Assembly: GCA_036250195.1 (NCBI GenBank)
Contig: JAVHZZ010000005.1
Location: 69,533,505-69,597,504, forward strand
Reading direction: 5' to 3'
Length of the DNA: 64,000 nt
Source: Mixophyes australis
Taxonomy: Eukaryota > Chordata > Amphibia > Anura > Limnodynastidae
In this document: piece after piece, positions 45,075 through 57,340 of the stretch
How positions within the stretch are numbered: position 1 is the first letter of the stretch
Layout of the letters: every line of letters starts with the position of its first letter
Notes under the pieces: generated by a model
Seen by the model: the letters and a program-made list of their open reading frames with translations, nothing else
Told to the model about the DNA's origin: nothing
Database searches by the model: none
Position numbers and translations under genes: made by a program

Positions 45075-45959
45075 AATATAAGGCTCCAGCTGACTTTGCC
45101 ACCTCCTTCAACAGTGATTCTGATGCAAAACCAGCACTTTGAGCATTTCTGTCAGAGTGAGCTGCTAGTGCCTAGCATCTGTGGCTCAGCACCCAAGTCT
45201 CACTATATCTATAATACAGTGAAATGTCTTTTTTATTTGTCTCACTTTATACCATGTGTGTTCATGGTATAAAGGACCACAATGAAATGTCGGCAGGGAT
45301 AGTATAATGAAAAATAATATGACTTTACCAAAAATTGCATTACATTTTTGGCTTCTAGTGGATCATTTGATCATTGGACATTCTGCAAAATGTTACAATC
45401 AAACTGCATAAAATCAAGTCACATAAATTTAGACAGAGAAGTTGTGACTGTTTAAGACTGTGGCAATTTGAAAGTGTTAATTGAAGGACAAAACAAAGTA
45501 AATTAACTTAATACATCACCACCTCCTTATTAACCTAATAAGGTATCAGGTTTATACCCCATATTAGCTTAATATGAAACCAAGGAAGAGGAAAAAGGAA
45601 AAAAAAATATCATCTTCTGATTTCTGCACTGTCAAACTTAATGCAATTACAAATCAAGAACAAGGTGTAGAAAAGACTGAACCAAGTGCACTGCCATCTG
45701 CACCCCATCTTAGTGACTTATGATATCCAGACACTCCAGTAGGCGGTATTATTATAAATAGTCGATAAAAATACTTAACATATTTTTTTATAAATAAATA
45801 AACTCACCCAACCTGGGAAGACCATAAAATTACAGGTCTTTACCCCGTATGCACTTTAACTGTGCCAAATTGATGGTGTTGCTCAAATCAGAGTTGTACA
45901 AATTTATGTACCATGTACTTTCTCAGAAATGAGATCCATGATTGCTGATTTTCCTGACC
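45075..45959. other. Unassigned spacer
   Basis: A small hairpin CCTTATTAACCTAATAAGG lies at about 45525-45543. No coding domain is recognised. Confidence 0.35.
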
Positions 45960-46147
45960 CTAAACAGGGGCACATGCAGGATTGTCAGGGGGGGGGGGGG
46001 GACCCAAAAAAAACCCCCAAAAAAACCACGAGAGAGAGACCTGCTGCGCGTTCACGTTTCGGCCGCTATGGTGGGCACTAAGTTAGCGCAGGGGGGGGGG
46101 TTTCTGGAGACTCAGAAACCCCCCCTGCGTGTGCCACTGCTAAACAG
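45960..46147. mobile_element. Short TIR element with G-runs, hAT-like
   Basis: GGGCACATGCAGG at the left faces CCTGCGTGTGCCACTG at the right. An identical 8-mer CTAAACAG lies on both sides (45960-45967 and 46140-46147), fitting a hAT target duplication, although the CAG of the left copy could belong to the terminus instead. It holds long G and C runs. Confidence 0.65.
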
Positions 46148-47074
46148 AATTTAAATGCATGTCAATTTTATCAGAGATCTAGGCAATTTACATGAGCCCA
46201 CAAATAAACTTTGGTGGGCCTTGCTGAGAGAGTGCCTGTCCTCTGACATAGGTAAGAGTAAAGGTCTATCATTTTCACCTTCATCAAACTTCAATAGATT
46301 TGAAGTGGAAAAAGATATCCAACTATTTGTCCAAAAATTGTTCTCTATAAGTTTTATTAAAGGCAAAAGACACTAGTACAAAACGAATGAGATAATACTC
46401 AAACAAATTTTAGCAAAATGTCTGAACAACTAGTATTAGAATATTAGAAAAACTAAATGAGGAAAATCTATCAACCAAAACAAGAACCACCCTAAAAAAG
46501 AAATATTCTTTTTTTCCAGTTTTTTCCATTAGTCCACAAATATAAGTATTTACTGAATTGGTATCCAATAATATTGATGGTATAAAAAGGAAATAACTGA
46601 AATTGAAAAACAAAAACCTAAACAAACATGAAGAAACAGCCCTGAGAGAAATAAAACTCTGGGACGATGTTGACATAAAATCAAAAGATAATGGAGAAAA
46701 TGTGGTAATCTGGCCAAGAGAGGAAGGGAGGAATACACTAGATGTACTCACCAAAATACAAGACATCAATGCAGGCCCAAATGTCTGATTGGGTACCTGC
46801 AATATGGAGTCCTTATACACCAGTATCACACATGATAGTGTCCTAAGAGATATAAAATACTTCTTAGATATGGACACAGAAAATGGTCACAAAAGATTCC
46901 TGATAAATTCATATTCACTAAAAACTTTGTTTTGATGAAAAATACTTTTTACAGATATAGGGAAAAACAATGGTCTCAGCTTGCCCCCACCTATGGTAAC
47001 CTACATCTTGGATGCTGGAAGAAGGAGTATGTGTTTAAAGAAGGGTTTAATCTATAGACTGATCACATTATATC

Positions 47075-47665
47075 GTTGCTAGGCAACGGGGACGCTCCTT
47101 CCGGTCGGCTCCTACGCACGCGCGCCCATTGCCTAGCAACGGGACGCGCTTCTCAGCTTCCTGTCGGCGGTCAGTGCGTCTGAACGCCGATCCACTGCCC
47201 ACCAATGAGGGCTGACCCCTGTGTATTTAGTTCCTGCTCTGACACCACTAGGGTGCCAGAGCAACTAGTTTACTTGTATTCTAGCCTCCAGCGTTTCCTC
47301 ATATATATTAAATAGTCTGATTGTATTCCTGTGTACCGACCCGGCTCTTCCTGACCCTCCTTTGGATTCTCCCTTGGTGCTGCATATTACTCTCCGGATT
47401 GACCCTTGGCTTGTTTGACCATTCTCTGCCTTCCGACTTTGTACTGCATCTGCCTGCACGGTTCCTGACTCCTGCTTGTACGACCACGATAACCTTCGCC
47501 ACCTCGCAGGTAGCTCCCTGGGAGGGCCGCGACCTGCACGTCATTCGCCGCGAAGTCCAAACTTCCTTGTGGGGGTCCCTGGTGAAGACCGGCGGCGTGT
47601 TAGACTCTGCGCCTCCCAGTGTAGCAGTGCCAATACCCGCAGGTGCTGCAATTTTCTTTGTGACA
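47075..47665 (+). mobile_element. LTR (5'-truncated) inserted in the decayed PLE
   Basis: It shares GTTGCCTAGCAAC-type text, CACTAGGGTGCCAGAG, GGCCGCGACCTGCA and GTTAGACTCTGC, in this order, with the minus-strand LTR at 58424-59043, and ends TTTGTGACA. The usual TGTCAG start is missing, and no clear target duplication is seen. No internal retrotransposon sequence is attached. CCAAT (about 47203) and TGTATTTAG (about 47221) may be the promoter. Confidence 0.65.
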
Positions 47666-47732
47666 ATATGTACCGGAAAAAACCACAACAAATAGTATTC
47701 TACATTTTGTCTACATTTATCATGTGGTAATC

Positions 47733-48133
47733 AGTATCACAATGCTTGGGATACCGACACCAAGTACATCTACAAAAAAAAACACGAACACTTCAATAAC
47801 AACATAATTAAAATGTACACTTGCCTGCTGCTAAATCCGAACATGCTGGATGCCGGCGCTTCATATTTACGTCACCAAAGACAGCGATATCTATTTAACG
47901 AGATATGTTAAGGTTAGGGGTTAGGGTTAGAATTAGTGTTAGGGTGAACTGAACTTCGGGAATTTACGTCACGACAAAATCAAGCGCTAGCATCCAGCAT
48001 CTTCTGAATTACCAGCATTCATACCAGTACTTTCAGCTGTCACTGTAAAGGTAAGTGTACATTTCAATTATATCGTTATTGAAGTGTTTTTTGTAGGTAT
48101 AATGGGTGTCGGTATCCCAAGCACCGGGATACC
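47733..48133. mobile_element. TIR element with telomere-like core
   Basis: The left end GCTTGGGATACCGACACC is exactly mirrored by GGTGTCGGTATCCCAAGC at the right, and the similarity continues inward (ACACTTCAATAAC against GTTATTGAAGTGT). The core holds GGTTAGGGGTTAGGGTTAG (about 47914-47932). No coding capacity; superfamily not assigned. Confidence 0.75.
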
Positions 48134-48923
48134 ATACTCAACCCCTACATTTCACTAGTGCCCTTTTTTATCCACTCTGAGATACATACTTGAGACAACA
48201 TGAGAACTTCTGAGGACAAAGAGAAACTGCTCAGCAGAAAAGACTTACTAAAAAGAGCCACAGGAAGCCCTAAAGAAAAGAACAGCCAGTTCATTTCATA
48301 GGGGCTTTTTGTTATGAATGGACAGAGTTTAATAAGGTGTTACAAAAGCATTGGCACATTTTGAAATCAGATAATGATTTGACTAAATCTTTGGCAATCA
48401 GTTTAAACATAACATGGAGAAGATCACAAAATCTTAAAGATAACTTTGTGCATATTCATTTCACGAGAAAAAACTAAATATCTGTAATAACAGAAGGCTC
48501 ATTTAAATGCAGTCACTGTAAAGCCTCCCAATACATGATCCAAAAGAAATAATTTCAGGACAGGTAAAATAAAGTATGGCAAAAAAGGGATCAAATAAAC
48601 TGCCAATCTCAATGAATCATTTACTGTCCAGCAGAACATTAAAACAAGGAATACTCAATCATGCTGGAAATTTACAAAATGCAGAAAAAGATGCAGCTAG
48701 ATTCAAACCCTTAAGTGTGGCATGGCATTTCTTGAAAAAAACATAATGGAAACAAAAAGCCCTAAGAGCCTTTGGTTTAAAAAAAATGCAATTAGGAATC
48801 AAAAGAGGAGATATTAACAGAGAATTACTAAAATGTGAAACAAGGATGATCTTTCTTTTGAACAGTATCAAACCATCTGGTCTTAATGAAAAGAATGGCT
48901 ACACATCTTTTATCTCAAAATAG

Positions 48924-50254
48924 GTTGTCTGTAAACTAAACATGTTCATCTTTCAAACTTACTTGAAAAACACATAGATAAGAAGATGGGGAAACTCTAT
49001 ATTTACCCCCAAACATAGAGTCCAGATTTTATTTTAATTAAGAACAGTATCATTCCAAATGTTAATATATACATACAATCTGTCAGTAGACTTAATTTTC
49101 CCAACAAAGCAAAAATATCATAATATAAATTAAAGACATATTAATATTTTAAAAAAATAATTGAATCAATTAAAATCAAATACAGATCATAATATTATGT
49201 ACCAAATAATAATAAATCTTTAGGAATCACCAAATAATATAACTTGAATTAACAAACCAGTTGAATTGCATCACAGCTAGAATCAAATAAAGCAATTGAG
49301 AACATAAAAGAGGCACTTCCAATAATTAATTTAAACCACCTTTGTATATTATGCAAGGATTCACCAAAAAATGGATACTGAAATAACCTACAAAATTACG
49401 TTTTACATTTTTAAGACATCTATATATTGGTTTTTTTTGCATTATCACTTTAGTTAATACACTTTTATTTATTATTTTTATTATTATATATAGTAGTGGG
49501 TAATTACCCTAAGTAAACACTTCACACCAATGCACATACTAATATAGCAATCAAAAAGAATTAGAAAGAGCACCAACAATCTTATCACAAGAGGGACTTA
49601 AATACACATAGTAATTACAATAACTACGGACAAATGTCACAATCTAGCATCCCTTTGACTCGGATTCTCTTATTACTGGCAATAAAATGTCTAAATTAAG
49701 ATATTGTGATGTTTAGATATCCAGTCGCTACTTACCCTATTAGATCTGAAGCAATAGACTTTATACTAAATACTTTCTAAAACAGAACTGCATCTAAAAT
49801 CAAATACATGACACTTAATCTATTTCAGATACTCACATAATTTAAAGTGGGATAAGTGATGTGATGAACGACGTCTGTGACTGAAGAAATAATAATATAG
49901 CATAAGATATATAATGAACTACATGATTTTTAAAAGAATAAATAAACAAATAAAATATAAAACAGATATAATTATTTTTATAAAAAAATTAAAATTAAAG
50001 ATCTATGAAGATTAGGTCACAATTTTTATTTAGGTTTTATCACCAATGTCATAGACGCGCTAGGATTATGATATGGAAGCATCTAGCTATCTGTTTGCTA
50101 CTCACTCTATTTAATCTGCAGGAGATGTATTTAGCATACAGTAACACAATAATGGCTTCACTCTATAAATTAAAACGGATTTATGATACTTTAATTGACA
50201 GCAACATTCATGCACTGGAAGTGGAGGAGACGTTTTGTGGCATGGCTCCTATCC

Positions 50255-50261
<7 letters not shown>
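48924..50261. other. A+T-rich spacer, possibly tail of the decayed PLE
   Basis: Composition resembles the pseudo-LTR of the first PLE, but I found no firm matching blocks. No coding domain. Confidence 0.35.
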
Positions 50262-50336
<75 letters not shown>

Positions 50337-50351
50337 TATATATATATTATA

Positions 50352-50399
<48 letters not shown>
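50262..50399. repeat. (TA)n microsatellite, interrupted
   Basis: Long TA runs with TTTATA and ATATTATA breaks. The frame 50005-50400 ends in it and is not credible as a gene. Confidence 0.95.
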
Positions 50400-50402
<3 letters not shown>

Positions 50403-52898
50403 ACAATAATAAATACTATTAACACAATTTTGTATAAGTAAATATAAAAAAGCCCAATATTAGATGAGCAATAATAAAATCATTTAAATATATCACAGCT
50501 AGATATAGATTTTTCCATAATTCCATAATTGAAATAAGATCAAGGGAGCTCTGCTATCCTAACTATAATAATATAATAAATTATAGTGACATTTGGGACC
50601 TGGTGTTACAGATAATCATTGTAAAAATAAGTACTTTTTAACTATTTTTGCTTCCATAAAACATATAGGTAGGTAACATTCTTAACTGATAATTTAAAAA
50701 TAAAGACTACATAATATTATGGAATACCAAACCATTTAAGGAAATAGATATAAGTTCTGGACAGTCTATTTCTTATATTCGCAAGGATAAATTGCCAAGA
50801 ATATCATAACTAAATAGACGTAATTTTGACTATCAAGTAATGTTAAGCTGCATCATATAGTATAAGTGTATTTAAAATAAAACATGGACATATGATAGTT
50901 AAGTTACCTACAATACTTAACACATTGGCGCAAGGGAGGTGACATGGGGTATGGCCTTTACCTACAAAGATAACAACAGTAGACATTATATAGTACATCA
51001 AAACATAAAAAGTGTGGTTGCACATAGAAAAAGGCTAACATCTGTTTATTATAAGACATTTGTTTTAATTAATACAGATGGAGTGCACTCGCAAAACACA
51101 TCTAAATCATCAGTGAGAACAGAGAGAGGAAGAGGAATTCAAACTAATTTGGGTGTGTTGCACTGGATAAGGCTGAAATGACATTGGTACTAAATGTGAG
51201 GAAGTAAAAACTTATTATCCAGTAGACAACGTGCATATAAACAGACTATTTGGATACAGAAGTTAATATCTTTCCCTTGATAATAAGTATAGTCATTCAT
51301 ATATGCATGATTATTTCTGGAATTTCTGAGCCTCGGGCACCAACTAGGTAGTTAGCTTGAGAGCGAATGAGGGATCTGTTATTCAAGTCTATCACAAGGA
51401 ACTACAGTGTTTAGGAATTAATTGTTAGTGTATCATATGTAATATATTAGATACACAGTGATATATATTGGTGGGTAAATACAATATACAGGAAGTACCT
51501 CTTGTGCAATATATCAATAAATGATCCTGCTCTAAAATTTCCCAGTTCTAGTACTGAAGGGTTTCAGTTTTTATTTTTATTTTAATACACATTAGGTTTA
51601 TACACACACACTATTTTAATCAATATTTCACCTTTATGTCTGACAATTGATCATATGAATGAATTTTAATGAAGTTTCGAATAAAATGAGGTTTTAATAT
51701 GTAAAAAAATGCCCTTGGGGACTGGAGTGCCTCTCCTTTCTCTCTCTTCTCTCTGATAACATTATATAGTATAAAGGTGATATTTAAAGAAAAAAAAACA
51801 GTACTTTCTGACCCAAGAGCTTTAACATCAAGCACACAAATTTTGAGATAAATAATTTGTGACCTAAAACTACAATCAAAATAGAACTGCTTACAATTAA
51901 AATAAAACAATATTTTCCCTAATTCCAATTATGAAAAATTTAGTGAAGCATTGTTATGCAAAAAATAAATATCAATATGGAACGATGCATAAATATACTG
52001 AAATATTTTTTTGCGAACAAAGTTATAAAATAAATAATTCTCACACTGATAACAAATTTAATAAAAAAACAACCAAGAGTTAACACATACGATTAATTGA
52101 TTGTACCAAAGCACAGACATAATGTTAACCTCCTGGTTTAATATGAACAACATAAATAGATGCTCCCATTCATTTACAAACATTTCCCTTGAAAAGCAAG
52201 CATAAAAGACGTGCATCAGCATAGCCATAGTGCTGTGAATGTCTAACGATGTCAACTATTATTGTTATCAAGCCAGTTAGCAATTCACATTAGTACCTAG
52301 GTATCTTCGGCAGGGATAGAATAGCAATGTTGTTGAAGAATAGGGATAATTTTAGCACTGTTATGAATAGTTCCTCTTTTCCCAAGTCAGTCAATTCTTG
52401 CTTGATATACAGGTATGTTAAGTGAATGAATGATATAAGAGACCAATAACTACCTTGTGATTTCTATCAGAAAGATAACCTAATCTAAATGTATAGAAAA
52501 TCTAATTATTATATACTAAGGAAAAACCTATATGCACTTGGTTCCCAGACAGAATAAACCTTTATAGGAGTCAGCTAGCAAACAACATGCCTTCCAATTT
52601 ATGGGGAACTAGATAATAGGTACAATAATGGAACTGTGGTTTCAGTCTAATGGACGGAACTCAAGCCAATAATATTTAAATACAAAGGTATCCAACAGTA
52701 AATTATTGGTATCCTAAACACACACAACGATAGTCACTATAATGCAAAACATTATTCTGTTATTGACCTCATACAATGAATGAAATAAACTACTGAACAA
52801 AATAAATATCTCTAAAGCAAATATATTTAAATGTGGTCTGTAATAAATGTGAATGGTATCTCACTATAAAGACCAATACTGGAGGGACAAGAGTGTTT
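50400..52898. other. A+T-rich spacer
   Basis: No recognised elements, RNA genes or coding domains in about 2.5 kb. Confidence 0.35.
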
Positions 52899-53073
52899 GG
52901 GCTAGATTTACTAAGCTGCGGGTTTGAAAAAGTGGGGATGTTACCTATAGCAACCAATCAGATTCTAGCTTTTATTTATTTAGTACCTTCTACAAAATGA
53001 TAACTAGAATCTGATTGGTTGCTATAGGCAACATCCCCACTTTTTCTAACCCGCAGCTTAGTAAATCTAGCCC
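52899..53073. mobile_element. Palindromic MITE, best preserved copy
   Basis: GGGCTAGATTTACTAAGCTG is mirrored by CAGCTTAGTAAATCTAGCCC. Inside are AAGTGGGGATGTTACCTATA and its partner TATAGGCAACATCCCCACTT. The 3-bp flanks are TTT on both sides. It shares its whole plan with the copies at 10986 and 57506. Confidence 0.88.
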
Positions 53074-53699
53074 TTTGACTCTTTAATTTAATTATATATA
53101 AGAGGTAATAAATAATCCAGACACTATCGGATTCAAATTATAGTGTTCTTAAACAAAGGCACACATTGATGCACATTGACCGTCAAGAAAATGATAAATT
53201 ATTTAAAGAGATGTGTTCGGTTGCAGTGTGATATCCATATAGGAGGATTAAAACCAACAATAGGACTATATACAAAATGTCATAATTAATTTACTACTTA
53301 TGTGAAACACTATAAATATGTATCATTACGATTCAAACACTTATGCAGATGCAAAAAGAAATAAGAGATACTAATTAAGTTCCCACATTGCAGTAAAACT
53401 ACATATTTCATAGACTACAGCCAAGTATAAAAAACAATTTTTTTCTAATCACTTATAATCTCATTCATTATATATTGTTCTATCTATTTCATATTTCTCT
53501 AAAGTATCTCTGAAACATTGAAACTATTTTTTTAAAAGGTTAAAACTAAAATTAAATTTTAAAATAATACTTCTTAGCGCATCCTAATGCTATACCATCT
53601 TTCTTCAACAGAAATAGTTTTGATCTTTAAGGAGATCCCTGTATAAGATATATAAAATTAACTAGTAATATAATATTTTTGGATTATAAAGGAGCAGTT
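53074..53699. other. A+T-rich spacer
   Basis: Nothing recognisable. Confidence 0.35.
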
Positions 53700-54310
53700 G
53701 ATATTTTCCCTTTCTCTCTCCCACTCTTTTTATAATTTGTGAACTCTGACACAGATATGTCTGCTTTTCCCTTAGATGACCAAACTAACTTTACCAACAT
53801 ATATTCGCAACTTGCAATTGCTTACCCAGAATGGCAGAAAATGTTTACTGTAAAACATAGAGTTATTGAGAGTGCATCTGAATATATTTACACCAGCTCA
53901 GGGAGACAAGGCTCAATATACAGGCATAGCAGACGTCACAACTAATGTAAATCAATGAGATTGTAATAGGAATGTATTAGTTGATGGCCTCAGCGAGCTG
54001 TTGAGAGCTAGAGTTCAAACTACCAACCCTATTTGAAGAGGTCAGACAGTAGCATAAATAAAAGAAACAGCTGTAAATCACAATAGAAATGTTGTAAAAA
54101 GGAAAGATAAACAAACTGCTAAATTAATGAATGTACAAACTGAACACATGCAGGTGTAGCACCAACAGTTAACTAACAAACAGCCATATAATACTCAGTT
54201 TGGCACGAGACAACAACTAAAACATGGCAAATGTTACAACTGCGGAAGAGAAGGTCATGTATTATGACTGCAGGGCCCTGCCTAATATGAAGGGAAGAGG
54301 TATTTCTAAC
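53700..54310 (+). pseudogene. Retrovirus-like gag remnant with zinc knuckle
   Basis: An open stretch from about 53739 (FPLDDQTNFTNIYSQLA) is followed by broken frames and then CYNCGREGH (about 54230-54257), a C-x2-C-x4-H knuckle of nucleocapsid type. A stop and a one-base shift break the knuckle before its last cysteine. The plan resembles gag of endogenous retroviruses more than that of the Gypsy elements nearby, together with the RT start at 56.3 kb. It is an old, inactive copy. Confidence 0.55.
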
Positions 54311-55780
54311 AGGAGAGGTGGTCCATCTAGACCATGCTCACAGTGGGGTAGCTAGGGGTGAGTTCTGCAGGATTTCTCATGTTTTGGACCTCCTTTTCAC
54401 AACCTCAATGTGAATTGTACAATCCAATAGCATGGAATGAACTGGCCCACATAAGAGGTAAGAGACCTGAAGAACTCAGCTTGCAAGATAGGTGAAACAC
54501 TTTGGAACTACTACCTTTTACCATATCAGATGACCACACTACTCCAGGACTCCTCCAAAAAGCAATACCACTTCTAACAAACATATTCGTCTAGTACGTT
54601 CCACTGCACAAATCTGCACTCCAGTTGCCTTCTTGGATTCCCAAAAAGCACACAGATTCACTCCACAGATCATGATGCAGCATACAAACAAACTTCTCTT
54701 ATAAGAGCAACCCGAGCATTAAACTGTCTGCTTTTTTAAGGGCTCCAGAGCAATTAACATAACAATCTACACTAACTGACCACAACATCCTATTATACAC
54801 AAGGGCATTATACATCACCTGAGCTATAGCAGCTCCAATTTCCTCTACATCTTAAGAGGACCAATTATTACCAATCTGAGCATAAGCATCTATCTGTCCC
54901 AATCTCACCAACCTCCTATACAAAAGAGCTATACAACAGTGTCCCCACTATAAACCCATTTTGAGGTTTAACCATTTACCAGCCCTAATATCTGAACAGA
55001 GCCCCTTTTTCTCCCCCCTATTTACCCACCTGTTCCCCTCTCAATAGCCCCTTCACTGCCCCACTTGTCCCACTGACCTAGCTCTTTCCACCCGCATCAT
55101 CTTTCCTTCTCACCACCCCCCTCCATCATCCCTCACTCTCTCTCTTCTAGTTCCTACTGCAGGATTGATGACAGTAGTGACTAACCAAAAATAAAATAAG
55201 AAAAGAGATAGAAACAGAGAAAAGAACTACAAGAACAATAGGTACATACTACTAGGATAATTGATACACACCTTCAAGAACAATTAATACACTTCCCATT
55301 ACTATCAATCTACCTAACCGACCACCAAAACTACATCACTCTGATAGTACCCAGCACTAAGGAAGAGAAGAACTGAGGTACATTACTCCAGAAAGGTAAG
55401 TCATTCCCCCAAACCACCCCCTCTTTTCTCACTCTACTTTCCATACAGAATCACAAACTCGTCCAGAGAGAAGTGTATATACCTTACAATGATCCAACCC
55501 TGGCCTATAATAATCTGCAAAAACAGGGATAATAAGATCATCCACAATGAAGAGGAAGTCATACCCATACTCTACTCATTGTAGATGAGAAGTATTTAAA
55601 TGAAACTGAACCAAGTATTAATGTACAAGTTGCAGACATTAACCAATATTTGCCAAATCAGTACTTAAATCACCCTTAGACCTTCCTCTTACAGGCCAAA
55701 CAATACCAGCAATGGGAACCACAGGTAAAGTGCAGCATTAGTCTCTCGTTGAACCAAGGTAAGTTACAACAGTCCATCTC
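54311..55780 (+). other. Probable internal part of the retrovirus-like relic, unreadable
   Basis: About 1.5 kb rich in C and A, with many stops in every frame; only its position between gag-like and pol-like remnants suggests its origin. Confidence 0.35.
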
Positions 55781-56482
55781 CAAACCAAGCATTCAGTCTT
55801 GGTGGCTACAGGTTCCTCTACTAACCCCCTGGTGATAATTGGCTTTGCAAAATGGGTTGCCATTTATTGTACATCTGATGGCATCTTCGTAGGTCAGTGG
55901 TTCCCAAACTGTGCGCCGTGGCTCCCTGGGGTGCCAAGGCAATCTCACAGGGGTGTCGCGACCAAGGCCAGTGGTAAGCAAGGCAGGGGGCTACTTGGTA
56001 TTTTGTCTTAGGGGTGCCTTGAAAAATGATGAAGAGCCTAAGGTGCCTCGAACTGGGAAAGTTTGTAATACACTGTCCTAGGTATCCCCGTGACCATGTG
56101 CCCAGGAAGTGAAGGATGTTTTGAACAGCCCACAGAAACTAATGATGCACAAACCTCTGTAACCTTTAAATTCCCCTAGAATAGAATATATGCTTTCTCA
56201 AGTGCCAGACACTTGTGGACCATTGATGGACAAAATACAGAGTTCATGACCAATGTAGCCACAGTGAGGGTCCACTTAAAACCTGATAAGCAGACCCCTA
56301 AGATAACTCAGTACCCAATCAAACCTGCGGAGGAACTGGGTGTCTTCCCAGTCATGGAAAGATTATTACAAGAGAAGATTCTGCTCAGAGCTAGCAATGT
56401 AGACAATAATCCCATTTTGTCCTGTGAAAAAGAGTTTTGGGAGGGGATAACACGTAGTGTAGTATTTGAGGGGAATAAATAA
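55781..56482 (+). pseudogene. Retrovirus-like pol remnant (protease side to start of RT)
   Basis: After a protease-like stretch (SVLVATGSST, where the usual Asp of the active site is absent) interrupted by a hAT MITE, the frame at 56213-56482 reads ITQYPIKPAEELGVFPVMER, then LLQEKILLRASNVDNNPIL. This is the typical entry into retroviral RT (QYP..P.A..G..P.I..LL). The frame is cut by the LTR of a Gypsy element at 56488. No catalytic RT motif remains. Confidence 0.7.
55887..56083. mobile_element. hAT MITE (181 bp) with 8-bp duplications
   Basis: The element 55895-56075 starts CAGTGGTTCCCAAACTG and ends AGTTTGTAATACACTG. Flanks are TCGTAGGT and TCCTAGGT (7 of 8 identical). Confidence 0.88.
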
Positions 56483-56487
56483 AGTGG

Positions 56488-56840
56488 TGTTATGAGCCAC
56501 CCTGCTAATCATGACAACTCACACTAATACATCTACCTCTTCTCTGAGCTGCCGAGCTGCTCGCTGTGGCTCACACGGTCTTCCTATCCTGGCTGTTGCC
56601 TAGTAGTCGGAGAGCTGCCCTGCCTCATCCGACCAGGCTACTTGTTAGACTGATTTAGTAGCTGTTGCTGACCCTACTTGTTCCTGTATTCTCCTAGTCT
56701 GCTGCCCATATCGACCCCTGGGCTTTATTATCGAACCTTCGTTGCTTGCTGCCGCTCTGATCTTCTGACTTGACTTTGATATTTCTGTTTATTGTCTGCC
56801 CTTGACCATTTGCATGGGTACTGGTTATCATGAGTATACC
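56488..56840 (+). mobile_element. Ty3/Gypsy 5' LTR
   Basis: It begins TGTTATGAGCCACCC and shares GAGCTGC...TCTTCCTATCCTGGCTGTTG-type text with the start of the 3' LTR at 60625. The right boundary is approximate; TTATCA at about 56832 could be the end. Confidence 0.7.
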
Positions 56841-57330
56841 TCCTGGGATTATTATTTCTTTACTTCAAGGGGACACAAAAACATGGTCCTTTGGTCTCAT
56901 CCCTAATCATCTGGCACTACTCACTGTAGATGCCTTCTTTGATGCCCTGACTAAGTAGCTTCTGTTGAAACTCGTCTATGGTCAAGCAAGGTTGAAAGAT
57001 AGCGGGGGAATGCTGTGCAGAGTTTAGACTCTGGTCTACTGACAGTGAGTGGAATGATCCTGCACTGAGTAGTCATTTTCATTTGGGTCAGTTGGAACAA
57101 ATCAAGGACTCTTTGGTTTAATACCCATTTCCGGGATTCTTTGGAGAAACTCATTCAACTTGCAATCAAGATCTACAGATGAATAAAGGAAAGGAAGATG
57201 GATAAGGATTGTTCTCTCTTAACTATTTGCAGACTTTTTACCTGTTACAGTGGATTCTTCTGAGCCCATGCAGCTTGGGACCTATAGGCTTTCTCCCAAA
57301 GAGAAATCCTTTGGTTCTTTTTTGTATTGA
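56841..57330 (+). pseudogene. Ty3/Gypsy gag C-terminal fragment
   Basis: Broken frames give STDSEWNDPALSSHFHLGQL, EQIKDSLV, then LIQLAIKIYRRMNK-like text and EPMQLGTYRLSPKEK. This is the order seen at the end of gag in vertebrate chromoviruses, just before the zinc knuckle. It is cut off by the fold-back element that follows. The gag start, knuckle, protease and most of RT are missing. Confidence 0.65.
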
Positions 57331-57340
57331 GGTGGCAAGA

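Larger units (their letters stand above)
46155..48923 (+). pseudogene. Decayed PLE related to the one at 1-10116
   Basis: Fragments in order match ORF2 of the first PLE: GLSFSPSSNFNRFEVEKD (46.26 kb), TALREIKLWDDVDIKSKDNG (46.64 kb), APTYGNLHLGCWKKEYVF (46.98 kb, RT motif B side), then after an interruption ITWRRSQNLKDNFVH (48.42 kb), FKCSHCKASQYMIQ (48.5 kb) and TRMIFLLNSIKPSGLNEKNG (48.85 kb) up to the stop. RT motif C (YIDD) and about 220 bp around it are missing where the insertion sits, and the GIY-YIG core is scrambled. Stops and shifts are frequent, so this is an old copy. Confidence 0.85.

Noticed and set aside
44961..45272. 103-codon frame as a gene
   Set aside because: It begins in the centre of the 216-bp palindrome and has no domain.
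50005..50400. 131-codon frame ending in Ile/Tyr repeats
   Set aside because: Its second half is a TA microsatellite and the first half has no recognisable domain.
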